In this document: positions 53,062-60,722 of the stretch, in pieces
Layout: every line of letters starts with the position of its first letter
Position numbering within the stretch: position 1 is the stretch's first letter
Source of the DNA: Bacteroidota bacterium
GTDB lineage: Bacteria; Bacteroidota; Bacteroidia; Bacteroidales; NBLH01
Direction: 5' to 3'
DNA: 64,000 bases
Assembly (NCBI GenBank): GCA_025361565.1
Contig: JANYKN010000125.1
Location: 202,344-266,343 of the forward strand
Program-made: the position numbers and the translations under genes
The notes under the pieces: model-generated
Seen by the model: the letters and a program-made list of their open reading frames with translations, nothing else
What the model was told of the DNA's origin: nothing
Database searches by the model: none

Positions 53062-53874
53062 ATGGCAATACTTTCTTTCGATGATTATATAGCATCTAAA
53101 AAAGAACTGATTCTTTTAAAGAAAACAGTTTCGAGGACAAGCGTGGCCCAAATGATTGAAAGCGTATTCGACCAAGCCGGCATACCCGGTGCCGGTACGC
53201 TTGCGGGCACAAGTACAACGGCGGGAGTTGTACCAACCGATGCAGTTGCGGGTTTTCCTCCAATAGCTGATTTTAATGGGGGTGCTGTTGGTTATATAAG
53301 CCGTGCAGAGCTGTTCCTCGATAGGTCTGCAACTTTGCGGATAGTTGATACCTTGTGGAAAGGCGGCGCTTATACTTTCAATGCCAACGTAACCTTGTCC
53401 GCCCAACCGGCAATAAGTCAGCGATGCCCGGATTATCCCGGGTCAGGTAGCGTTTTTGGAAAAGGCACTGAAATTTGGCTAGAACAGGTTACCGTAGGAA
53501 CAGGAAACCAGACAGTAACAGTTACCTACACCGACTCGGATGGTGTTACTGGAAGAACCACGGGAGCTGTTACAGCTTCAGCTGCCTTAATCGTTGGGCG
53601 ATGTTTCAATCTTCCGCTCCAGGCTGGAGACAGCGGAGTCCAGAAAATAGAAAGCGTGGTTGGTTCAGTTGCCACCGTGGGCACCTTTAATGTACTGATA
53701 GTGCGTCCGCTACTTATAGAACGTATTTACGGACCAGGCACAACACGCAGTCTTGACATCCTAGGTACAGGTTTGCCTGTAATATATCAGGATAGCGCCC
53801 TGCAATTGTTCGTTCAGGCCGACAGTACTGCCACAGGTTCTCCCGAAGCTTATATAGAAATAGCAAATAAATAA
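53062..53874 (+). CDS. Phage structural protein, unrecognised
   Basis: A 270-aa Gly/Ala/Thr/Val-rich protein with predicted beta structure (TVGTGNQTVTVTYTDSDG) and few charged helices beyond the N-terminal 30 residues. It looks like a virion surface or tail component. It shares its last base with the first of the repeat-containing appendage gene. No family recognised. Confidence 0.55.
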   Translation: MAILSFDDYIASKKELILLKKTVSRTSVAQMIESVFDQAGIPGAGTLAGTSTTAGVVPTDAVAGFPPIADFNGGAVGYISRAELFLDRSATLRIVDTLWKGGAYTFNANVTLSAQPAISQRCPDYPGSGSVFGKGTEIWLEQVTVGTGNQTVTVTYTDSDGVTGRTTGAVTASAALIVGRCFNLPLQAGDSGVQKIESVVGSVATVGTFNVLIVRPLLIERIYGPGTTRSLDILGTGLPVIYQDSALQLFVQADSTATGSPEAYIEIANK

Positions 53875-54809
53875 TGAAGTTAAAGGACCTGATATTCCAG
53901 TGGTCGGTTGATGGCGAAAATGTTCATCCTTTCAAAACCAGAAGGGTAGGTGATGCTTTTGAAGCTTTTGCACAGCATGAGTTTTTGGATGAAGCACCTG
54001 CGGGAGGCTCTTCTCTTTCTGCTTCCATCAATGCACTTTCATTGGTATCGGGTTCTTTATTTGCCAAAGCCAACCTTGATTCAAACATCGCCACGGGTTC
54101 GGTTGTATCTGCGGTTTTGGTTGCAAAGGGGAATATAGCGGCCAGTATTGGTAATATATCATCCATAAACGCAGCAATCAAAGCAAAAGGGATTTTGTCT
54201 GCATCGATAAATACAGGCAGTTCCTTACTTGGCAATTGCGTGAACAAATCATCGGTTGGTGCATTGCAAGCCAGTATTGTTACATTATCAACCGTAACTG
54301 GAACAATCAAAGGAAAAGCCTTGCTCGCAGCAAATATCGATTCCTTTTCGGTTATATCGGCAGTATTGTTGGCCAAAGGAAACATTGTTGGCAGCATATT
54401 GGCATTTTCGCTATCGTCGGCAGCAATCAAGGCAAAAGGGATTTTGTCTTCTTCGGTTATTACAGGCAGTTCGGTACTTGGCAACTGCGTGAACAAAACA
54501 TCGGTTGGTGCATTGCATACTAACATTGATACGTCATCAACCATAAGCGGTTTATTGTCGGCAAAAGCATTGCTCAATGCCGATATAATAACATCTTCCA
54601 TTATTGTCGCATCATTGACTGTTAAAAATAACATCGTAATTGTATCAGGAGCAATATCACATAAGGGTGTTGCCAATTTACAGATTAAGCAAACGGGAAG
54701 CACAAAATTTGCTGTTCTCCAAAAAGGGAACAATACGGTAGTAAATAAAAAAGGACAAACCTGTTTATCGATAAAGAGAAAAGGTAATTTAACACGGGTG
54801 TATAATTAA
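53874..54809 (+). CDS. Repeat-containing phage appendage protein
   Basis: 311 aa. Residues about 45-265 consist of short alternating Ser/Ala/Ile/Val units (pattern LxAxIxxxSxxxAxLxAKG), which would stack as a beta-helix or needle. A larger 83-residue repeat is clear: AAIKAKGILS, GNCVNKSSVGAL and related segments occur twice. The N-terminus (KLKDLIFQWSVDGENVHPF) is probably the attachment domain. Likely a fibre or spike component; no family recognised. Confidence 0.6.
   Translation: MKLKDLIFQWSVDGENVHPFKTRRVGDAFEAFAQHEFLDEAPAGGSSLSASINALSLVSGSLFAKANLDSNIATGSVVSAVLVAKGNIAASIGNISSINAAIKAKGILSASINTGSSLLGNCVNKSSVGALQASIVTLSTVTGTIKGKALLAANIDSFSVISAVLLAKGNIVGSILAFSLSSAAIKAKGILSSSVITGSSVLGNCVNKTSVGALHTNIDTSSTISGLLSAKALLNADIITSSIIVASLTVKNNIVIVSGAISHKGVANLQIKQTGSTKFAVLQKGNNTVVNKKGQTCLSIKRKGNLTRVYN
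54171..54519. repeat. 249-bp period internal repeat in appendage gene
   Basis: About 100 bases starting GCAGCAATCAA at 54171 recur at 54420, exactly 249 bases later, with the coding frame kept (83 codons). The copies differ at scattered, mostly synonymous or conservative positions, showing duplication followed by selection. Confidence 0.7.
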
Positions 54810-54822
54810 ATAAATATTTAAA

Positions 54823-55122
54823 ATGGCAAGGATTTACAAGAACCAAAGCTTTTTGCACATCGAAATTGAAAGCATAGAACCTTTAACGGATGTTGCTAGT
54901 GCCAAAATAAAATTTATCAGGCCGGATGGAACTACGGGCGAATGGAATGCAACCATAACCGGGCAGTTGATTGATTACAAATTTACCAAACTGGAAGGTG
55001 GAGGCTCTGAATTAAACCAGGACGGCAACTGGACATTCTGGCATTTTTTAACCGCCACCGATGGAAGGACAGCTCCGGGTGATGCCTTTCAAATTTATGT
55101 GCATTTGGAAGGAACTGTTTAA
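54823..55122 (+). CDS. Small phage structural protein
   Basis: A 99-aa beta-rich protein: SFLHIEIESIEPLTDVASAKI, a sandwich-like KFIRPDGTTGEWNATI, and a C-terminal WTFWHFLTATDGRTAPGDAF. The shape resembles small phage Ig-like/BppU N-terminal domains that wrap fibres. It is the last gene of the rightward block. About 400 bases that follow hold only a gene remnant on the other strand. Confidence 0.6.
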   Translation: MARIYKNQSFLHIEIESIEPLTDVASAKIKFIRPDGTTGEWNATITGQLIDYKFTKLEGGGSELNQDGNWTFWHFLTATDGRTAPGDAFQIYVHLEGTV

Positions 55123-55190
55123 TTGTAGGTTTATTGATTTGTTTTAGTAATTTTAACCAATTATTAAACCCTAAAATTATATACTATGTA

Positions 55191-55475
55191 CTACATCTGG
55201 CAATATTCTGCCTGGCTAAAATACTTTTTGCCATCGAACTGGAATGTGCCTTCAATAGAATGATGAAATACCGAACGGTAAACATCAAATACAGGGCGTT
55301 TTTTTCTTGCTATAAACCATTCCATTGCTTCAACTGAAAGTTTATAAACATGAGTGATGGTTTTGTTATGTTTTCCACCCTCCCCCTTTTGGGGGAACGT
55401 TTGATAATCAAAGTCTTGTATGTACCTTGGACTTCCAAAATCATCAATCTTTTTTAATATGCAAGTTTGGGGTTT
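55191..55475 (-). pseudogene. Phage antirepressor-like remnant (Rha/KilA-N type)
   Basis: A 94-codon leftward frame from a stop (55476-55478) to a stop (55191-55193). Its product contains KKIDDFGSPRYIQDFDYQTF, then VYKLSVEAMEWFIARKKRPVFDVYRSVFH (in two overlapping pieces), the kind of segment found in Bacteroidetes phage Rha/antirepressor regulators. No start codon exists before the middle (first ATG within AMEWF), so it looks like a 5'-truncated gene. A GC hairpin TCCCCC / GGGGGA (55381-55396) lies within it. Confidence 0.5.
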
Positions 55476-55535
55476 TTAAATGTTTAATTTCAATTGTGAC
55501 TTAAATTTTCTTGTATTCTTTCTATGATTGGCATT

Positions 55536-56105
55536 TTAAAACGCTTTAATGTAAAACCTGTATTTTTCAAAAGCTGTACGTTCAGCTTTTGCGCTACGGT
55601 TTGTATTTTCATCATAAAATACATCCCTGGCCCCCTTTTGTATAATGTACCCTCTTTTTCTAAGCACATGCCTGTAAGCGGACTTGTTATGCCCACCGGA
55701 TATCACCTTTAGTTTGGTTTTTTGTGGCAATCCAAATAATACCCTTCGCTTTTCTGCTTCAACTGTTTTGCGCCTGGCTTTAGCAGAATTAATAATTCTT
55801 TCGGCATTCTTTTTTTTACCTAATCTTTGTTCGGGGGTTATGCCATTTTTAAACCTGTTTTCTTCGCTCTTTGGAATAATATACCCTTTGGGAGGCCAGT
55901 TATTCCGCTTATTTACCAATCGTGCGGCTTCGGCAGTTGCGGCCTGGCATTTCCTTTGAAATTGTCTTGTTTTCTTAAGCCCATGCTCACGCGCAAATCG
56001 GTGTAACGATGAGTACTTAATACCGATTTTTTGCATTATTTCATCATTTTTAGTATTTCTGAAGTGGGCAATAATCCACTTCTTTTGCTTATCAGTTAAC
56101 TCCAT
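55536..56105 (-). CDS. DNA-binding phage protein, HTH-type
   Basis: 189 aa from the ATG at 56105 (MELTDKQKKWI); an ATG at 56129 in frame would add eight residues and overlap the upstream gene. The N-terminal part has a clear helix-turn-helix (FRNTKNDEIMQKIG then YSSLHRFAREHGLKK). The middle is basic (RLGKKKNAERI) and the C-terminus has RRVLFGLPQKTKLKV. Similar proteins are common in Bacteroidetes prophages, without known function. It is the last early gene and a candidate late-gene activator. Confidence 0.65.
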   Translation of the reverse strand: MELTDKQKKWIIAHFRNTKNDEIMQKIGIKYSSLHRFAREHGLKKTRQFQRKCQAATAEAARLVNKRNNWPPKGYIIPKSEENRFKNGITPEQRLGKKKNAERIINSAKARRKTVEAEKRRVLFGLPQKTKLKVISGGHNKSAYRHVLRKRGYIIQKGARDVFYDENTNRSAKAERTAFEKYRFYIKAF

Positions 56106-56106
56106 A

Positions 56107-56391
56107 TCAAAATAATTTAGCCTGTTCATGAACCGGATACCATTTTTTCATTTTATCCAATACCGAAAAGATAAGAGGAGCATAACCTTTACGCTGATAG
56201 ATATAGGCATCATGTTTTATCAGTTCATCGAAATGATGCATCCTTTTACGCATTTCATCAGGGCTAATATTCAAATGAGAAACTTCATTCCTATAATAAC
56301 TCCAATGACTATTGCGCTCTTCGATTGTCATTTTTCTGACTTCGAAATTTTTTTTTCTAATTACACTGTAAATTTCCATATCATCTCCCAT
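56107..56391 (-). CDS. Small early phage protein
   Basis: 94 aa, no family recognised. It is charged and helical (VRKMTIEERNSHWSYYRNEV, DEMRKRMHHFDELIKHD). It starts inside the end of the previous gene (TAAATG-type overlap) and belongs to the leftward early operon. Confidence 0.55.
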   Translation of the reverse strand: MGDDMEIYSVIRKKNFEVRKMTIEERNSHWSYYRNEVSHLNISPDEMRKRMHHFDELIKHDAYIYQRKGYAPLIFSVLDKMKKWYPVHEQAKLF

Positions 56392-56899
56392 TTAATTCGT
56401 TCCACTTTTTAAAACCATGCTTTTTAATACCTTCGTGTTCGTGAAGGCTTATGTTTTCATAATACCATTCGGCGCGCTTCAGGTTATACTCCTGAAACCA
56501 GCTTAATATCTTCATACCATCAATACTGCCATAGAATTGTCCGTAAACTCCCTTTTTTGAATTGGTAAATATGATGTTGATGTCGGAAATATTGAGGTTG
56601 TAATTGTCGAGATATATCAGTTCGGCTGTAGTTTCAATCTGTACCTGGCTCATTGATTTGCTGGTGTTCAAAAATTCGTTCAAATCAATAATCCAGAATT
56701 TAAGATAGTTGACAATAAACTCCCTGTCAAACTGTTTTGTCAACCTTGCAAGACTGTTTAATTCAGATCTTACAGCCTTTTCAATGCTATTTATATTGTG
56801 CATTTTCACCATGCAGGTTCTTGGCGCATATTCTTTCAAGAATTGCTCCTTGGTATATTTTACCAGCTCGGTACTTTGGCGTTTTACTAATTCTCCCAT
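56381..56899 (-). CDS. Early phage protein, DUF6633-like
   Basis: 172 aa from the ATG at 56899, which directly follows the upstream stop. Features: VKMHNINSIEKAVRSELN, FDREFIVNYLKFWIIDLNEFL, and a beta-strand stretch IYLDNYNLNISDINIIFTN before KGVYGQFYGSIDGMKIL. The layout matches Bacteroidetes phage proteins annotated DUF6633. Function unknown. Confidence 0.6.
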   Translation of the reverse strand: MGELVKRQSTELVKYTKEQFLKEYAPRTCMVKMHNINSIEKAVRSELNSLARLTKQFDREFIVNYLKFWIIDLNEFLNTSKSMSQVQIETTAELIYLDNYNLNISDINIIFTNSKKGVYGQFYGSIDGMKILSWFQEYNLKRAEWYYENISLHEHEGIKKHGFKKWNELNGR

Positions 56900-56900
56900 T

Positions 56901-57266
56901 CTATTTAGTCCCAAACATTTCATTAATCAGATCTACCTTCATTGACGTATATTTTCCTTTGCCCTCCCTGTTGGCTCTTATCTTTGCTGTGATTTCGTTA
57001 AATTTTGAAGAAATCAAGGCAGGGCTTACATTGTCGTAAACCCATTTGTCAACATTTTGCAGGTTTTCCAGTATCTTCTTAAACAGCATAGCAATCAAAC
57101 GGTGATGCACCTCTGTTCCGTTCTCAACACAGATCTTGTAAAGCTTTTCATAAATAATATCAATCTGCTTATTTTGCTTGGCATCCCATATAAACTTGAT
57201 GCCTTTCTCCGCTTCATACCAGGTATGAAACTCATCTATCATTTCTTTATGTATCGGGTTTTTCAT
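56901..57266 (-). CDS. Early phage protein, unrecognised
   Basis: 121 aa from the ATG at 57266 (MKNPIHKEM); the frame continues upstream into a palindrome with only a GTG start. It is mainly helical: IDEFHTWYEAEKGIKFIWD, a middle LYKICVENGTEVHHRLIAM, and a lysine-rich C-terminus. It ends one base before the next ATG. No family recognised. Confidence 0.55.
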   Translation of the reverse strand: MKNPIHKEMIDEFHTWYEAEKGIKFIWDAKQNKQIDIIYEKLYKICVENGTEVHHRLIAMLFKKILENLQNVDKWVYDNVSPALISSKFNEITAKIRANREGKGKYTSMKVDLINEMFGTK

Positions 57267-57280
57267 AATGGCGTTTTTTA

Positions 57281-57326
57281 CCACATAGTCACATAGTTCA
57301 TCTATGTTCTCTATGTGACTATGTGG
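57281..57326. repeat. Palindromic repeat within early operon
   Basis: Perfect 16-base arms CCACATAGTCACATAG (57281-57296) and CTATGTGACTATGTGG (57311-57326) with a 14-base loop. A partial copy, CTATGTGACTAAGAG, occurs at about 57694. This is of the type of dispersed chromosomal repeats, here inside a phage operon. It would form a strong RNA hairpin between two early genes. Confidence 0.7.
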
Positions 57327-57330
57327 TTAA

Positions 57331-57519
57331 TTAATTTTTCCTTAACATTTCAGCGTGTAAAACATTCAAATTTTCTTTGGCATATACCTTTACCTCATTG
57401 TTATCAGGTATCTTTTTATTTGCATATATCCAAAGCAAGTAGGCTGCTGGCACATTGGCCATTGCTGTGCCTTTGTGTTTACCCCACGGCATGTGGCTTG
57501 TATCGGTTAGTTTATTCAT
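57331..57519 (-). CDS. DUF3820-like small protein
   Basis: 62 aa from the ATG at 57519. The centre HMPWGKHKGTAMANVPAAYL then LWIYANKK matches the DUF3820 pattern (MPFGKHKG...YLLWL). Members are found in phages and next to exonucleases. Its start overlaps the end of the upstream zinc-ribbon gene by 8 bases. Confidence 0.7.
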   Translation of the reverse strand: MNKLTDTSHMPWGKHKGTAMANVPAAYLLWIYANKKIPDNNEVKVYAKENLNVLHAEMLRKN

Positions 57520-57682
57520 TTTCGTCAAGTTTTTCAGTTTCAACATAAATATTCACATTAAAATGATGGTCACACAACCAGCATTTTACACTATTTGGGT
57601 TATTATCGGGCATTGCTATTGAATCAAGACGTTCCCATGAGTTAACTTCTCCGCAATAAGGACATTTTATATCAGTTTCCAT
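57512..57682 (-). CDS. Small zinc-ribbon protein, 56 aa
   Basis: ATG at 57682, stop at 57512-57514, overlapping the next gene. The product begins METDIKCPYCGEV and later has SVKCWLCDHHFNV. Two CxxC pairs 24 residues apart form a typical zinc ribbon. The tail is acidic. Too short for default gene callers but clearly coding by motif and by translational coupling. Confidence 0.7.
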   Translation of the reverse strand: METDIKCPYCGEVNSWERLDSIAMPDNNPNSVKCWLCDHHFNVNIYVETEKLDENE

Positions 57683-57702
57683 AAGTTTAATTTTCTATGT
57701 GA

Positions 57703-58368
57703 CTAAGAGTTTTTTAAATTCAAAATTTCATTTTCCTTTTCCGTCCTGTTTTCAGGCTTCTTTTTCAATATCCTGCTTTTTTCAGCAGCTAAATAAACCT
57801 TCTTATACATTTCCATTTCAGTATTTGTCTTAGCCAGTTTTTTATTAAGTGACTTTATCTCAGTAATTCCTAAGTCAATCTCAATATCGAGTCTCTTTAC
57901 CTCACTCCTTAGTGAGTTCATCTCATATTCGCTGTCCTTTTCTGCGTCAAGCTTACTATTCTCATGAAAGTTTATAGTCCCCAGGCTTATCAAAATAGCC
58001 CCTGTAAACAAGGCAAAAACAATAATCATAATAAACCTTACCGGAGCGCCCTCAAGTATATTAAAGCCCAAATAAACCAATATCGTATCAAACAGCGGGA
58101 AAACCCATTTCATCCAGCTTGATACTGGTTTCCTGATAACAGCCGTGGTTGCAACGCTAAACCCAATTGCACCAATTACCGAAAATATCCAGTTTAAAAC
58201 CCCATCGCCAAACAAGAAGTGAAGCGAATGGGCATTGACTATTATCAGTATAAGTAAAATAAAGAACAATGAAGCGCCAATTCCCCCATCCCTAATAAAG
58301 ATGTCGAACTTAATTGCCGCTACCCTTATTGGGCTTAAATCATCATCATATGGAGTGTATTTATTCAT
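57703..58368 (-). CDS. Membrane protein with C-terminal coiled coil
   Basis: 221 aa from the ATG at 58368 (MNKYTPYDDD). There are about four transmembrane segments between residues 30 and 135 (SLFFILLILIIVNAHSL, NWIFSVIGAIGFSV, WVFPLFDTILVYLGF, RFIMIIVFALFTGAILI), then a charged coiled coil (about 140-221). Similar proteins may modulate host functions after infection; no family recognised. It overlaps the upstream gene by 4 bases. Confidence 0.6.
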   Translation of the reverse strand: MNKYTPYDDDLSPIRVAAIKFDIFIRDGGIGASLFFILLILIIVNAHSLHFLFGDGVLNWIFSVIGAIGFSVATTAVIRKPVSSWMKWVFPLFDTILVYLGFNILEGAPVRFIMIIVFALFTGAILISLGTINFHENSKLDAEKDSEYEMNSLRSEVKRLDIEIDLGITEIKSLNKKLAKTNTEMEMYKKVYLAAEKSRILKKKPENRTEKENEILNLKNS

Positions 58369-58556
58369 TGTTCTATTATTTTTGTATCCGATTTCATTAT
58401 CAAAAACCTTAACCACGGTGCGGGGTTGCCATTCTGTTCAACAACACGGTAATGGTCGTTATCGAAATTCTCCACTTCAATTGTAACCCCTATACTTTTG
58501 GCATACCACAAGATTTCTCTGGCAGCTCTCTCAATTTCTACAGTAAAACTATCCAT
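58365..58556 (-). CDS. Small early phage protein, 63 aa
   Basis: It starts MDSFTVEIERAAREILWYA, then a beta part VEVENFDNDHYRVVE-like (TIEVENFDNDHYRVVEQNG) and ends next to the membrane protein's ATG (TGA/ATG overlap). No family recognised. Confidence 0.5.
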   Translation of the reverse strand: MDSFTVEIERAAREILWYAKSIGVTIEVENFDNDHYRVVEQNGNPAPWLRFLIMKSDTKIIEQ

Positions 58557-58666
58557 ACATATTCGCTTATCAATTCAACAAACAAGTTCAAATCTCTGCT
58601 TTTATTGTTGCGGTTAAATGCCGCAAACAGGTTTATAGCTGTAAATAATAATAGTATCCACCACAT
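58538..58666 (-). CDS. Small membrane protein, 42 aa
   Basis: ATG at 58666, stop at 58538-58540, overlapping the 63-aa gene's start by 19 bases. It begins MWWILLLFTAINLFAAF, one transmembrane segment, followed by a polar tail NRNNKSRDLN and a second mildly hydrophobic stretch. Position and coupling favour a real gene, but no family can be named. Confidence 0.45.
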   Translation of the reverse strand: MWWILLLFTAINLFAAFNRNNKSRDLNLFVELISEYVWIVLL

Positions 58667-58676
58667 GGCTTCGGTT

Positions 58677-59324
58677 TTAAATATCGGTAAATTTTAAGGC
58701 CACTTTCCTTTTCTTTTCGCCAGGCATATCTGAAATTGATACGTATAAACCCGGATTGCCCGGCTTGGTACGTATCGCTTTATCAAACAAATCAACGGCC
58801 TCGATAAACAGGCTCCCTGTTTTCTTAAGTTTGTCGCTGCTGTCCATTCGGTCTCGGTACTTTCTTAGTTTCAATACCTTACTGTTGTCAAGGTTTCCTC
58901 CGCTGGTATACATCAGGTCGTTTACCAAATCCTTAAGGAACAATGCTGTTTCGTTTCCTGCATTAAGGCTCTCGAAATACTCGCTGAACTTTTGCTTAAC
59001 CAGTTCAGTCATGGTATTGTCAAAATACAGGCTGTCTGGGCGTGTTATCTTAACCTCTATTGTGTTGTCAAAACTGTTGAGTGTCATGCCTTCGCTTGGC
59101 GTTTTGTTGCCTTTTATATTGGCATCTTTCACCTTGGCATCATATACTTCTTTGTGCGCAATGGCCGATAACTCTTCCAGTTCCTGCAATGATTTTTCAA
59201 TGCGCAGGGCTACCCTGGCAATCTTTTGCGTGTGGTTTTCTTCCACCCGCAATACTGGGTTTATAGCGTACGTGGGTATTTCTTTTCCCTTTCCGTCTAT
59301 CCATATTTTTCCTTGTTGTTTCAT
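58677..59324 (-). CDS. DUF3164 protein
   Basis: A 215-aa protein with DUF3164 features: IWIDGKGKEIPTYAINP at the start, IARVALRIEKSLQELEELSA near 35-55, and a central EVKITRPDSLYFD. DUF3164 proteins are early gene products typical of Mu-like phages and are thought to act in DNA transactions. Its start overlaps the stop of the upstream gene by one base. Confidence 0.8.
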   Translation of the reverse strand: MKQQGKIWIDGKGKEIPTYAINPVLRVEENHTQKIARVALRIEKSLQELEELSAIAHKEVYDAKVKDANIKGNKTPSEGMTLNSFDNTIEVKITRPDSLYFDNTMTELVKQKFSEYFESLNAGNETALFLKDLVNDLMYTSGGNLDNSKVLKLRKYRDRMDSSDKLKKTGSLFIEAVDLFDKAIRTKPGNPGLYVSISDMPGEKKRKVALKFTDI

Positions 59325-59548
59325 TATAATTCCTCCTTTATTATTTTAATTAAATTTTCCAAGTATCTTATTAGTTCGGCATTTGTCCGCCACTTTTCAA
59401 TATATTTAACCCATATTCTGTCCTTTGTTTCAGTGCTTTTAATCAGTTCAAAACTGTCGAAATCTACATTTTCGTCACAGGTTTTATCATAGCTGTAAAC
59501 TATAGTCCCGGAGTAATGCTCTTCGTATTTTTTCAGTATATTGCCCAT
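59324..59548 (-). CDS. Small early phage protein, 74 aa
   Basis: Charged, unrecognised: MGNILKKYEEHYSGTIVYSY, ending RYLENLIKIIKEEL. It overlaps the upstream gene by 16 bases and the DUF3164 start by one base, which supports translation within the operon. Confidence 0.5.
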   Translation of the reverse strand: MGNILKKYEEHYSGTIVYSYDKTCDENVDFDSFELIKSTETKDRIWVKYIEKWRTNAELIRYLENLIKIIKEEL

Positions 59549-59775
59549 TGTTCAAATTTTATCAGTTTAGCATAGCTATTAAAGGGCGATTTGGTATTGG
59601 TCAAATCAACCCCCTGCTCTTTTAATTGCGACAGTATTACTCTGATGGTATGCTTTATATCTATCGATACTTTATCGGGAGCACTGGCAGGAATAACCCT
59701 GTAAGCCTGTGCCAATCCTCCAAGTAAGTAAGATGCCGTATCGGTGCTTACGGTAATTTGTATATCGTAGTCCAT
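59533..59775 (-). CDS. Small early phage protein, 80 aa
   Basis: Unrecognised. A first strand DYDIQITVSTDTASYLL, a helix SIDIKHTIRVILSQLKEQG and a final KLIKFEQWAIY. It shares one base with the upstream DnaA-like gene's stop. Confidence 0.5.
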   Translation of the reverse strand: MDYDIQITVSTDTASYLLGGLAQAYRVIPASAPDKVSIDIKHTIRVILSQLKEQGVDLTNTKSPFNSYAKLIKFEQWAIY

Positions 59776-60272
59776 TATCGCTGATTTTCTTTATTACATT
59801 TTACCTCTTTATTTATGTCAAAATCCTTTTCAGACATCCGTGCAAACGTGGCTTTTGCTATTTCTCCTATCTCGCCATACTTGCTGCCATCGGCAAATTC
59901 TACCATTAGCGACATCCGCTTTACATTATAATGCACATCTGTTATTTGCTTGGTTATGTTTAACATATCGTTTCCTCCTTTATTTATTATTGCGTTTAAG
60001 TGATTTTTAAATTCGTCATCAAACTGTTCACGGTTAAGTGCAGTTTTTTCACAGGCATAAACAGAACTCCTGTCCCTGTTTATGATACATGCCAATGTAT
60101 CCGGATTGCTTGAAAAGGAATTGCGCTTTGCCATCAATACAAATATTTGTCTGGCTATAACAAGCTCTTTTACCCTGCTATCACCTATAAATGAAAGATG
60201 ATTTAGCTCCATGGATGTAAGTATAAGGCTCAACAGTGCCCTTAACCTTATTTTAATTTCTAATTGCCACAT
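59775..60272 (-). CDS. DnaA domain IV-like DNA-binding protein
   Basis: 165 aa. The segment VIARQIFVLMAKRNSF then CIINRDRSSVYACEKT (about 38-78) resembles the origin-binding helix-turn-helix of DnaA domain IV (AR.I...L...., GxRDHSTV). No AAA domain is present, so it is a stand-alone DNA-binding module. The C-terminal part VDVHYNVKRMSLMVEFADGS-like is beta-rich. It overlaps GemA by 20 bases; an internal ATG 20 codons in (MELNHLSF) could also start it. Confidence 0.55.
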   Translation of the reverse strand: MWQLEIKIRLRALLSLILTSMELNHLSFIGDSRVKELVIARQIFVLMAKRNSFSSNPDTLACIINRDRSSVYACEKTALNREQFDDEFKNHLNAIINKGGNDMLNITKQITDVHYNVKRMSLMVEFADGSKYGEIGEIAKATFARMSEKDFDINKEVKCNKENQR

Positions 60273-60675
60273 AATCTATAACCTCCTGTTTTATAATGTC
60301 CGTTAATCTTGCCACTTCCTCTTTTCTCATAAATTCAAAATATACCTGGCTTAATCTTGCATTGGGTATCTTGTTAAATTCCTTATAACCCGAAGCCCTG
60401 CAAGCTATTGCCTTAATAAATTCGGCATTGTCCTGTATATTCCTGTTTCGTAGCCAGCTACCTATTACTGCCATTACTCTTTTCCGCAACAAATCAGCTT
60501 CATGGTCGTTCCTGTTGTCCTGTAGCTTATCAATTAGCCTTATCAACTGGGCATCGCTTAAATCTTTGCTGCTGTCTACTCCAAAAGCATCCAATAAAGC
60601 TCCTTTTTCATCGCCTGTAAGCCCTTTCAATTTGCAAATGGTATGATACTTTATAATTAATCCTCTTCTGTTCAT
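60253..60675 (-). CDS. GemA-like regulatory protein (DUF1018)
   Basis: A 140-aa protein with the DUF1018/GemA (Mu gp16) layout: LIIKYHTICKLKGLTGDE, ALLDAFGVDSSKDLSDAQL, then VMAVIGSWLRNRN and AIACRASGYKEFNKIP near 92-107. In Mu, GemA alters host gyrase-related expression. It belongs to the leftward early operon between the ATPase and the DnaA-like gene. Confidence 0.75.
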   Translation of the reverse strand: MNRRGLIIKYHTICKLKGLTGDEKGALLDAFGVDSSKDLSDAQLIRLIDKLQDNRNDHEADLLRKRVMAVIGSWLRNRNIQDNAEFIKAIACRASGYKEFNKIPNARLSQVYFEFMRKEEVARLTDIIKQEVIDYVAIRN

Positions 60676-60722
60676 ATTGTCAATTTTTTATTGTTAATGT
60701 CAGGTAATTGAGCCTGTCGAAT

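Noticed and set aside
53924..54733. Long leftward ORF opposite the repeat-containing appendage gene
   Set aside because: It is the complement of the biased Ser/Ala/Ile repeat; the rightward frame is coupled to its neighbours and fits the operon.
55134..55337. Rightward 67-aa ORF after the last structural gene
   Set aside because: It has poor composition and lies opposite the antirepressor-like frame, which has clear family-like sequence.
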